The notes under the pieces are model-generated. The model was given only the letters and a program-made list of their open reading frames with translations. It was not told the DNA's origin and made no database searches. A DNA stretch of 64,000 bases from Corynebacterium pacaense (lineage in GTDB: Bacteria; Actinomycetota; Actinomycetes; Mycobacteriales; Mycobacteriaceae). The stretch lies in assembly GCF_900169525.1 (NCBI RefSeq), contig NZ_LT821240.1, forward strand, positions 383,684 through 447,683, read 5' to 3'. A program made the position numbers and the translations under genes. Position 1 is the first letter of the stretch. Every line of letters starts with the position of its first letter. Below are positions 56,492 to 64,000 of this stretch, piece by piece.

Positions 56492-56602
56492 GATCCCTCT
56501 CTTCCGTACCCCGGGTTCCCCCGAAGGGGAACTCTTGTTGTTAGAACAACAATAGGACTAGTGTTATTGAGACCTGTATCACTACAGGGAACAGTCGTGA
56601 TG

Positions 56603-57855
56603 AATCTGAGCACAGATATGAATGGTGTCACCCATATGATCAATTGTGATGTCGATTGCCCGGTTGTGGACGGCCACCGCAGTAGGACACGGGTCGAGGA
56701 AACCGAATCCGCATTCTCCCCCGCCAGGCCCCGCACCCGACGAGAAGTGGCGGGGTGACTTGGCCGTGGCGCCCACCCCGACCGGCGGTCCCCCTGCGCC
56801 CCCCCGGGGTCCAGGCGGGGGCAACGCGCCGTGCGGGCCGTGGTGGGCCCCCCGTCCTGAATTTCACCCCCTTGTTTCCTCGGCCGGTGGGTCTTCCCAC
56901 GGGCCTCGACCCGGGGATCCAGGTGGAGGTACAGGCCTGGGCGGAACTGGTGGAGCGCCATGTTCTGAACTTCAGCGTCATGCTTCCGGGCGCCGGTGGT
57001 TTCACCGGGGGCATCGACTCCCTGCCGCTGCTCGATACCCGGATCCTTCTGATCAACTGCGGGCCGCACTCCGCCGAACGTGGCACCCGCGATATCCGAC
57101 CAGGGGCCACCACCTACTGCCTGGTGTGCTTCCAATTGTCGGGGCGGCTGCACCTATCCCAGTTCGGACGCGCAACCGACGTCCTCCCCGGGGACTTCAA
57201 CCTGTTCACCTCGGACGCCCCGGTTCGTATCGACAGTTCCCCCAACCACCGCTCGGTGGGTGTGCGGATACCGATGAGCCGACTCAGGATCCCGCCCGAC
57301 CAGATGCACGAACTCGCCGCCACCACCTTCGATGCCGGAGAAGGACTCGCACGTGTGCTGAAAAGCCTGCTCATCGAGCTGCACGGGGAGGCACCACGGC
57401 TCCACCCCTCGCAGCTTCCCGGACTCTCCCACCACATCACCGGGCTGGTGGAGCTCCTCCTCCGGGAACGCCTCCCGCACCCGGAACCGGATCACGGAGG
57501 GACCCACGCACTGACCCAGCGGTGCCTGACCTACATCGAGGACAACCTGGGTGATCCCGACCTGCATCCCGCGCGGGTCGCCGCGGCCGCTTTCATCTCG
57601 ACCCGCTACCTGCACCGGATCTTCCGGTCGACCGGCACGACGGTGGCCCGGTACATCCGCTCCCGGAGACTGGAGAGGATCCGGGAGGACCTGGGTGATC
57701 CGCTGCTGGCCAGCGACTCCATCGAGCAGGTGGTCCGGAGATGGGGAATGACGAACAGCTCCTATGTCGGGCAGGTGTTCCGGGCCGTAGAGGGGTGCAC
57801 CCCGACCCAGTACCGCCGGGCGGCGCTGGGAGATCCGGGCGATGAGGTGCTGTAG
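56603..57855 (+). CDS. AraC-family regulator of the aromatic operon (N-terminal part damaged in the sequence)
   Basis: The C-terminal AraC helix-turn-helix pair is clear (ARVAAAAFISTRYLHRIFRST and QVVRRWGMTNSSYVGQVFRA), preceded by an AraC_binding_2-type sensor domain (VLNFSVMLPGAGG, ARVLKSLLIEL). A start at 56,603 (MNLSTDMNGVTHMIN) gives about 50 plausible residues up to 56,755. There a degraded duplicate breaks the frame, and the main frame resumes from about 56,900 to 57,855. It is divergent from the dioxygenase operon, which it probably controls in response to an aromatic compound or quinone. Confidence 0.75.
56750..57020. other. Second probable failed contig join (about 110-bp degraded direct repeat)
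   Basis: Bases about 56,802-56,911 are a degraded version of 56,912-57,020: cccgggg-tccagg, (t/g)cctgaatttca against ttctgaacttca, ccggtggg, and (c/g)ctcgac. The errors are again inflated C and G runs and substitutions. Removing about 110 bp brings the N- and C-terminal frames of the araC gene into the same phase, apart from local errors. Confidence 0.65.
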
Positions 57856-57863
57856 ATGGGAAA

Positions 57864-57901
57864 GCACCGGTTGACTCCAACGTTCGGGGGTCAACCGGTG
57901 C
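57864..57901. terminator. Terminator between araC-type gene and serA
   Basis: A 12-bp perfect stem gcaccggttgac / gtcaaccggtgc with a 14-nt loop lies between convergent genes. Confidence 0.75.
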
Positions 57902-57926
57902 GATACGGATCCGTGGTGCCTGCGGG

Positions 57927-59519
57927 CTAGCTCAGATCAACCTGGAAGGCGGTGGCGCCGAGTGCCGTGGTGATCTCCTCGACCAGGGCGTCGGGGACCT
58001 CGGATTCGACGCGGAGAATCAGAATCGCGCCGTCGCCCTTCTCGGCCTGGCTCAGCGCCGCGGCCTCGATGTTGATGCCCGCCGCGCCCAGCTTGGTGCC
58101 CACAAGGCCCAGGGCACCCGGTGCGTCGGTGTACTGCAGGAAGAGGTTGCGTCCGGCCGCCCGCATATCCAGGCCGCGGCCGTTGATGCGGGTGATCTTC
58201 TCCACGCGCTCGAGGCCGGTCAGTGCACCGACCACAGTGGCGGACTGACCGTCACCGGCGATGACCTTGACCTCGAGGACGGAACGGTGGGTGACCGATT
58301 CGGAGCTCGTCTTGACGGTGATGTCCAGTCCCCGCTCCTCGGCGATACGGGGGGCGTTGACGAAGGTGACGGGCTCTTCGATGATGCCGGAGAACAGTCC
58401 GCGAACGGCGGAGAGTCCCAGGGCGGAGACGTCCTCGGTGGACAGCTCACCGCGTGCCTCGACCTCGATGGCCACGGGTGCGGCGTCGACAAGCCTGCCG
58501 GCGAGCAGACCGAGCTTACGGGCGAGATCCAGCCAGACGGCGACCTCCTCGCCGACCCTGCCGCCGGAGACGTTGACGGCATCCGCGACGAACTCGCCGG
58601 CCAGTGCCTTGAGCACGGAGTCCGCAACATCGGTTCCGGCGCGATCCTGCGCCTCGACGGTGGAGGCACCCAGGTGCGGGGTGACAACCACCTGCGGAAG
58701 CTTGAACAGCGGGGAGTCTGTGCACGGCTCGCTGGCGTAGACGTCGAAGCCGGCGCCGCGGATGTGACCGGCCTCGATGGCGTCGGCAAGCGCCTGCTCG
58801 TCGACCAGGCCACCGCGGGCGGCGTTGATGATGATCTGCCCCTTCTTGGCCCTGGCGAGCAGCTCGGCGTCAAACATGCCGGCGGTTTCCTTGGTCTTGG
58901 GCAGGTGGATGGTGACAAAATCCGAACGCTGCATCAGTTCATCGAGATCCACGAGCTCGACATCTAGCTGCGCCGCCCGCGCCGGGTTGGCGTAGGGGTC
59001 ATAGGCGATGACGGTGGTCTCGAATGCGGCCAGACGCTGTGCGAAGAGCTGACCGATGTGGCCGAAGCCCACGATTCCGATGGTCTTGCCGAACACCTCC
59101 ACACCGGTGAAGGAGGAACGCTTCCACTCCGCGTGGCGCAGGGTGGCGTCGGCGGCGGGAATCTGCCTGGCGGCGGACAGGAGCAGGGAGATGGCGTGCT
59201 CGCAGGCCGAGTGGATGTTGGAGGTGGGCGCGTTGGCAACCATCACTCCGGCCTCGGTGGCGGCGGGGATGTCGACGTTGTCCAGGCCGACGCCCGCCCG
59301 GCCGATGATCTTCAGGTTGGGCGCTGCGGCGATGACATCCGCATCAACGGTGGTGGCTGAACGCACGAGCAGGGCGTCAGCCTCCCTGACTGCTTCGAGC
59401 AGCTCGGGGCGGTTGGGTCCATCGACCCAGCGGACCTCAACTGCGTCTCCGAGCGCATCCACTGTGGACTGCGCGAGCTTGTCGGCGATGAGAACTACCG
59501 GACGGCCATTCTGGCTCAC
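57927..59519 (-). CDS. serA: D-3-phosphoglycerate dehydrogenase
   Basis: SerA starts serine synthesis. The 530-residue enzyme has the NAD-binding motif GIVGFGHIGQLFAQRLA, IHLPKTKETAGMF, the catalytic His in PHLGASTVEAQD, an intervening ASB domain and a C-terminal ACT domain (AILILRVESEVPDALVEEI), giving the long actinobacterial form. The start is a GTG at 59,519 with aggag 6 nt upstream. The 220-bp upstream gap holds a short hairpin (gtgcgg / cccgcac, about 59,655-59,675). Confidence 0.97.
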   Translation of the reverse strand: MSQNGRPVVLIADKLAQSTVDALGDAVEVRWVDGPNRPELLEAVREADALLVRSATTVDADVIAAAPNLKIIGRAGVGLDNVDIPAATEAGVMVANAPTSNIHSACEHAISLLLSAARQIPAADATLRHAEWKRSSFTGVEVFGKTIGIVGFGHIGQLFAQRLAAFETTVIAYDPYANPARAAQLDVELVDLDELMQRSDFVTIHLPKTKETAGMFDAELLARAKKGQIIINAARGGLVDEQALADAIEAGHIRGAGFDVYASEPCTDSPLFKLPQVVVTPHLGASTVEAQDRAGTDVADSVLKALAGEFVADAVNVSGGRVGEEVAVWLDLARKLGLLAGRLVDAAPVAIEVEARGELSTEDVSALGLSAVRGLFSGIIEEPVTFVNAPRIAEERGLDITVKTSSESVTHRSVLEVKVIAGDGQSATVVGALTGLERVEKITRINGRGLDMRAAGRNLFLQYTDAPGALGLVGTKLGAAGINIEAAALSQAEKGDGAILILRVESEVPDALVEEITTALGATAFQVDLS

Positions 59520-59742
59520 AAGATACTCCTGGAAGTACTAGATTGTCCGCCTGCAACCGGCACGACCGCGTCGGATGCAAACGTGTCCACACCGGGAGGT
59601 GGCGTGCGACTAGGAAACAGTGTAAACCCTGCCTTTTGTATTCGAGTACCTAAGTTCCAAAGTGTGCGGTTTCCCGCACCCCCAAAGGTGAATAAAACGT
59701 GACGACGCCCCGGTCCGCCACCCGCCACCGTGTCCACGGGGG

Positions 59743-61461
59743 TCACTGGTAGGAGACGAACCAGGGAGTCGGGACCACGCGGGACAGGGTCTGCTCCGGG
59801 GTGAACATCGGGAAATCCTCATCGTGGAAGTTCTTCCACGCCATGAAGTAGTCCCGGGACAGGTTCTCCCGGAGCATGTTCCAGGTCTCGAACTTGTCCT
59901 CCGGGGTTCCGTGCCCGTCCGCGTGCAGCACGAAGGCCAGTTCGATGTGATCGGTGTTGATAGCCTCACGATTGACCAGCATCTGCGCCTGGAACTGGTG
60001 AAGGATCAGCGCCTTCTGCGGGAGCCCGTTGTCCCTGGTCAGTGCCGCCAGCCAATCGGCGACCTCGTTGATCTCGGAGGCGTCGGCGGAACCGACCCTG
60101 CTCATCGGCAGCTCCCCCTCGCCGATCTTCCACTCCGGGTCCAGGGCGAGTCCGACATTGGGTCTCTTCAGCAGGTCCGCGTAGATCTTCGCCTGCTCGA
60201 GAAAACTCCCCCGACCAGGCTGGAGATCGATGACGGCGTAGCCGCCGGCGTCCGTGATCGCATCAATGTAGGGTGCCAGGTCCCCGGGCGCGGATTCATT
60301 GGAGTAGTTCCCGTCATCGCCAGGGAACTCCGAGGCGACGGTGGCTATCACCTCGAATGCGGGAATCACCGGTTGATCGGAGAATGGCTGGTACTGCTCC
60401 GACAGCTCCCGGACGCGTGCGACCGCCTCCGCGGGTGGCTGCTCCCCCATCGCGCCGAGGGCGGGACCGGAGGGGTGCCCGTAGAGGGCGACCATTCTCC
60501 GCCCTGGGAACACCAGTCCGCCACCGCCGGGCAGCTCCGTGGTCACGGTCTCCCCGCGCCTGATCTTCGCCGACAGTTCCGCCGCGCTTCCGAACTGCTC
60601 ACCCAGCGCCACCAGTGGCTGATCCGCCAGCCCGGCGACCATCTTCATCTGCTCGAGGTTCAGTCGCGGATCGGGATAGGTCATGTAGCGTACATCCGCC
60701 CCGTAGGCGCGTGCCGTGGCCACCGCGGAGATGCCGGATTCCGGAGCCGCGACCACCACCGGCGCCATTTCGGCGTCGCGGTTGCTCTGGGCGGGAAACG
60801 CCGGAAGCTTGTCGGAGTCGGACTTCTCCGGCACCGATGTCCAGGAGGGCACAAGCAGAACCTGGGCCTCCGGGTCCACGGCCGCGATGTCGCGGACAAC
60901 CTCGGAGGCGGAGTCAACGGTGCGCACCTCAAACTGCCGGGCGGTCAGTTGCGCCAATGCCTCCTGCGTGCCCGGATCCCTGATGACGTTGATCTCGCCG
61001 GAATCGACATCGCCGAGGGCCTCGCCGACGACCAGGACGTGGCTCGCCTCCAGCCTGGCGATCTCGCCTTTGACCGCGGCCTCGGTCTCCGGGGTGGCAT
61101 GCAGCACGGGCGAATGGGAGGCGATTGCGATCGATGCGGCCCGAAGCTCCTCCGCGACACCCGGTCCGGCCACGACCACGGTGTCGGACCTGTCAAAGAA
61201 CAGTCTGCTGGCATCCACCCCGGAGAAGCCCGGATCCGCCACGACGGTGGGTGTGGCGGGGAAGTTCTCCGACACCGCCGTACTCAGATTCGCGGTCCGC
61301 GCCTGCCGCAGGGGATCGGCGGGGGTGTCCTCCTCGGTGGTGCCTGTGGTGCTCTCCTCGGTCACCCCGGTTTCCTGATCCGCTCCGGAGCTGCATGAGG
61401 CCAACCCCCAGACCAGTGCCAGGGACACGATCGTGGAGGCGGTGCGCTTGGGGAATCGCAA
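59743..61461 (-). CDS. Large secreted lipoprotein with cell-wall-binding-repeat-like N-terminus
   Basis: This 572-residue exported protein has lipobox GLASC (Cys23), a Thr/Glu-rich linker, then a region resembling cell-wall-binding 2 repeats (DTVVVAGPGVAEELRAASIA; HSPVLHATPETEAAV; HVLVVGEA). A long C-terminal domain with a barrel-like look (GYAVIDLQPGRGSFLEQAKI, NVGLALDPEWKIGEGELPM) ends HDEDFPMFTPEQTLSRVV. It sits on the outer face of the membrane. The function is unknown; a role in cell-wall metabolism is only a guess. Confidence 0.8.
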   Translation of the reverse strand: MRFPKRTASTIVSLALVWGLASCSSGADQETGVTEESTTGTTEEDTPADPLRQARTANLSTAVSENFPATPTVVADPGFSGVDASRLFFDRSDTVVVAGPGVAEELRAASIAIASHSPVLHATPETEAAVKGEIARLEASHVLVVGEALGDVDSGEINVIRDPGTQEALAQLTARQFEVRTVDSASEVVRDIAAVDPEAQVLLVPSWTSVPEKSDSDKLPAFPAQSNRDAEMAPVVVAAPESGISAVATARAYGADVRYMTYPDPRLNLEQMKMVAGLADQPLVALGEQFGSAAELSAKIRRGETVTTELPGGGGLVFPGRRMVALYGHPSGPALGAMGEQPPAEAVARVRELSEQYQPFSDQPVIPAFEVIATVASEFPGDDGNYSNESAPGDLAPYIDAITDAGGYAVIDLQPGRGSFLEQAKIYADLLKRPNVGLALDPEWKIGEGELPMSRVGSADASEINEVADWLAALTRDNGLPQKALILHQFQAQMLVNREAINTDHIELAFVLHADGHGTPEDKFETWNMLRENLSRDYFMAWKNFHDEDFPMFTPEQTLSRVVPTPWFVSYQ

Positions 61462-61518
61462 AAAACTTCGGCCCTTCTCTCAGGAAAATGATGTACCGGG
61501 CCGATGATATACGACGCC

Positions 61519-63348
61519 CTAGTCACCTTCGCCCGGGGTGTCCACGAAGGCATCCGGACCATCCGCGCCCCCCGAGAGGTGGTTCTCATCCACATCCCTG
61601 ACCACGGGTTTGCCGATGGCCTCCTGGATCATCTGGAGGAAACGGGAACGCCGGTCGGAGAAAAACGCCGCGGTGTCCGAGGAATGCAGATCCTCGGCGC
61701 GCAGCAGATGGGTGGTCAGCATCTGATCGAATTCCTCATCGCCCATCAGCGATTTGGATTGCACCCTGGCCAGGTAGCGGCTCGGCGGGGTGTCGCCGAT
61801 GACGACCTCGGTCCGCCGCCCCATCGGTGTGCGGTTGAGCACGCTGTCGGCCAGCACCTTGTCCACTCCCCGTTCCGCGCACCATTTGGCGGGGAAGATC
61901 TGGTGGAAGTTCACCCCGAGCTCGTCGAAGGTCCAGCGGTCGAACTGCCGACCGGTACGCCAGTCCCGTGCGCCCCGACCCATGAGCAGGGCGAAGATCC
62001 CCTTCCACACCCCGGTGTCGGGACCCGCGCTGAGCAGACGCGATTCATGGAAAACGGTATCGCGGACGGTTTTGGGCTCGGGAGCGGCATCCTCGGGGTC
62101 ATCGGCAGAGCGGATCCACGCGGTGACCTGATCGGTGTCCCGGCCCGAGCGGGCGATCACCGCGGGGGATCCGTAGAGCTCACCGAGGACCCCGCTCCAG
62201 AACCAGGCGTTCAGCCGGTCCCAGGCCCGGGTGTTGGCCAGATCCTCCTGGGAGAGCAGGGAGAGGATGACCGCGAGCGGGACGATCTGGGCGGTGTAGG
62301 GCACCTGATCAACACTGAGGATGCAGCGCTGGCGGAGGAACTCGGCGGCCTCGACGAAACCGGCGCGGATCTCCTCCGCGGCCGGGATATATTCCGACAG
62401 GGTGAGGTTGAGGATGTCCTCGCGGTGCCCCACCGCCCTGCCCCGCCGCGAGGTGACCAGCAGGGAGACGGCGGTGAGAAACTCGGTGCGCCCGATACCG
62501 TCCAACGCCCTGTGCTCGCGCAGGAGCTCCTGGGTGCTCTCCCAGTCATCGCGGAGCGAAAACTCCCGATCCGCCTGTTCATCGGCGGCGAAGACGGCTG
62601 TGAGCAGGTCAAAGACGTCCATCTGGAGTCCGGAGGTGTTCGCCTGGGCGAAGATGGAACCGACACCGCCCTTGGCGGTCTCCCTGTCGAGACGGATCAT
62701 CGGGATGGCGTAGCTCAGCAACGCCCTGCCGACCTGGCTGTGGAACCTCTTTGCGTGCTCCCTGGCATCTGCCCCCGCGGATTCGGCGAGATCGAAGAGG
62801 ATGTCCGTGCCCTCATCGCCGAGCAGGAGGGACACCGGTATGCACCCCGCCTCCAGGGCCTGCTGCAGATCCCGGACGCCACCGTCGATCCGGGGACCGA
62901 AATGCGACTTCACCTGCCCCTCCTCATCCACGGAGAAAACGGCCTCGTCGGGCATGATCGCAGAGTCCACGGCCTTGGCCACGTCGACGTAGAACTTCCG
63001 GCGGATCTTCTTGTGCCGGAAATCGACGGTGTCCACGTACCCCTCGCCGCGCAGGCAGTGGTACAGCGTGGTCAGCCTCTGTTGGCCGTCGAGAAGCAGC
63101 AGGCCGGGTTCGTTGCCGGTATCCGGTGCCCCCTGGATCGGGCGGGGCCGGAACCGGACCTCCTCGCCGCGGGTGTCAAGTGCCATCAGGACACCGATAG
63201 GGAAACCGCGCAGCACGGTGACGATCAGGCCGCGGATGCGGTCGAGATCCCAGGCGTAGTCGCGCTGGAAATCGGGAAGCTGCAGATCTCCCCTGTCGAT
63301 TCGGGCGAAAAGATCATCTAGTGCGTAGCTCGGCGTGGAGAACCCCAT
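61519..63348 (-). CDS. DUF262 / DUF1524-like protein (GmrSD-type nuclease family)
   Basis: This 609-residue protein has an N-terminal DUF262 (ParB/Srx-like) domain with LPDFQRDYAWD (residues 24-34) and DGQQRLTTLY (87-96), then FAQANTSGLQMDVFDLLTA. The C-terminal half has an HNH-like DUF1524 stretch: FHQIFPAKW near residue 482, an N in DSVLNRTPM, and PSRYLARV. These are the marks of GmrSD-type modification-dependent nucleases and of SspE-like defence proteins. It stands alone, with no methylase or phosphorothioation genes nearby. Confidence 0.83.
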   Translation of the reverse strand: MGFSTPSYALDDLFARIDRGDLQLPDFQRDYAWDLDRIRGLIVTVLRGFPIGVLMALDTRGEEVRFRPRPIQGAPDTGNEPGLLLLDGQQRLTTLYHCLRGEGYVDTVDFRHKKIRRKFYVDVAKAVDSAIMPDEAVFSVDEEGQVKSHFGPRIDGGVRDLQQALEAGCIPVSLLLGDEGTDILFDLAESAGADAREHAKRFHSQVGRALLSYAIPMIRLDRETAKGGVGSIFAQANTSGLQMDVFDLLTAVFAADEQADREFSLRDDWESTQELLREHRALDGIGRTEFLTAVSLLVTSRRGRAVGHREDILNLTLSEYIPAAEEIRAGFVEAAEFLRQRCILSVDQVPYTAQIVPLAVILSLLSQEDLANTRAWDRLNAWFWSGVLGELYGSPAVIARSGRDTDQVTAWIRSADDPEDAAPEPKTVRDTVFHESRLLSAGPDTGVWKGIFALLMGRGARDWRTGRQFDRWTFDELGVNFHQIFPAKWCAERGVDKVLADSVLNRTPMGRRTEVVIGDTPPSRYLARVQSKSLMGDEEFDQMLTTHLLRAEDLHSSDTAAFFSDRRSRFLQMIQEAIGKPVVRDVDENHLSGGADGPDAFVDTPGEGD

Positions 63349-63363
63349 GGCCCTTACTCTATA

Positions 63364-64000
63364 TCAGCACACAGTTTCGTGACCGCTGTGTTCGCCGGTC
63401 TCCAGCTGGACGGTCGAGTGTCCGATACCCAGATTCGTCAGTTCAGTCTCCGCGCGGTCGAGAATCCCGCAGCTGAAGGCCTCCGCGGCGTCGGTGTTGA
63501 CCACCAGGTGGCAGGTGGCTAGCATCCGCCTGCCGTCAATGGTCCAGATGTGCAGATCATGGACATCCCTGACCCCCGGGATCGACCGCAGCACCCGCTC
63601 CACAACCTCCGGGGAGACCTCGGGCGGAACGCGTTCGAGGAGGATGTTGAGGGCATCCCTGAGCAGACCCACCGCGCGCGGGATGATGATCGCTGCGATG
63701 ACCACCGATGCCACCGTGTCCGCGACGGTCCACCCGGTGTAGCGGATGACGAGTCCTGCGATGATCACGGCCACCGAACCAAGCATGTCGCTGATCACGT
63801 GCAGCAGTGCGCCGCGCATGTTGATGTTACCGTCCTGGTTTCGCACCAGAATATAGGCCGAGATGGCGTTGGCCACCAGCCCGATGACGGCGACCACGAG
63901 CATCAGTCCGGTTTCGATCTCCACATCGGAGCCCAGGCGCATGAAGGCCTCCACCACGATCCAGACCGAGAGCGCACCCACCACGATCGCATTCGACATG
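63364..64000 (-). CDS. Cation diffusion facilitator transporter (N-terminus off the window)
   Basis: This is the C-terminal 212 codons of a CDF-type metal efflux transporter. Membrane segments contain the metal-site HVISDMLGSVAVI (HxxxD), then a cytoplasmic domain with SIPGVRDVHDLHIWTIDGRRM. It probably exports Zn2+ or Co2+ by H+ antiport. About 90 N-terminal residues lie beyond base 64,000. The Met at 63,999 is internal, not a start. Confidence 0.92.
   Translation of the reverse strand, partial: MSNAIVVGALSVWIVVEAFMRLGSDVEIETGLMLVVAVIGLVANAISAYILVRNQDGNINMRGALLHVISDMLGSVAVIIAGLVIRYTGWTVADTVASVVIAAIIIPRAVGLLRDALNILLERVPPEVSPEVVERVLRSIPGVRDVHDLHIWTIDGRRMLATCHLVVNTDAAEAFSCGILDRAETELTNLGIGHSTVQLETGEHSGHETVC

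Overview
The window is a stretch of a high-GC actinobacterial chromosome. Gene content and order (uvrA, HelD-type helicase, uvrB, coaE, ptsG, rpsA, polA, amino-acid ABC operon, coaD, rsmD, recG, ung, thiL, ddl, gpsA, leuDC/ltbR, gltX, odx, leuB, serA) match the C. glutamicum / C. efficiens part of Corynebacterium. A single EIIBCA-type PtsG, an LtbR-type IclR regulator divergent from leuCD, an Odx-type oxaloacetate decarboxylase and several leaderless-looking promoters (TAnnnT box 6-8 nt before ATG) fit this genus. The assignment rests on remembered family resemblance, not on a search.

Layout. 1-9.7 kb: UvrA (C-terminus off the window), MBL hydrolase, DoxX-like membrane protein with a long Ala/Lys-rich tail, HelD/HelR-type RNA-polymerase motor, universal stress protein, UvrB, DUF4259 protein. 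9.6-15.6 kb: CoaE, PtsG, ribosomal protein S1, a methyltransferase. 15.6-24.8 kb: PolA, a tRNA with a CAA anticodon, a DUF368 membrane protein, a three-gene amino-acid ABC operon, a TauE/SafE permease, CoaD, RsmD, a stand-alone biotinyl domain. 24.8-33.5 kb: RecG, DAK2-domain kinase, Ung, ThiL, a tandem DUF3515 protein, Ddl, GpsA. 33.6-39.5 kb: Nudix/phosphatase fusion, LeuD, LeuC, LtbR, HD hydrolase, META lipoprotein, CxxC lipoprotein. 39.55-45.65 kb: a mobile-DNA scrapyard beside two tRNA-Glu copies. It holds an IS481 stub, a frameshifted IS481 element, an IS21 istB remnant, a serine-recombinase remnant, and an IS1249-like (IS256 family) element with an intact IS3 element nested inside it. 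45.7-53.7 kb: tRNA-Gln, SRPBCC protein, GltX, isochorismate synthase, Odx, exonuclease plus CBS/DUF294 pair, LeuB. 53.7-57.9 kb: an aromatic (hydroquinone-type) operon with a divergent AraC regulator. 57.9-64 kb: SerA, a large lipoprotein, a DUF262/DUF1524 (GmrSD-like) protein, and a truncated CDF metal transporter.

Two places look like failed contig joins. In the ptsG linker (about 10.64-11.25 kb) and in the 5' part of the araC gene (about 56.75-57.02 kb) a stretch is present twice in direct order, one version clean and the other full of homopolymer-type errors. Both genes are probably intact in the organism. By contrast, the ring-cleaving dioxygenase gene carries one clean in-frame TAG that may be a real mutation, and the nested IS elements have diagnostic target-site duplications.

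No strong candidate for an entirely new system was found. The points most worth following are the stand-alone GmrSD-like gene, the short-variable-arm CAA tRNA, the broken hydroquinone operon, and the layered mobile region at tRNA-Glu.
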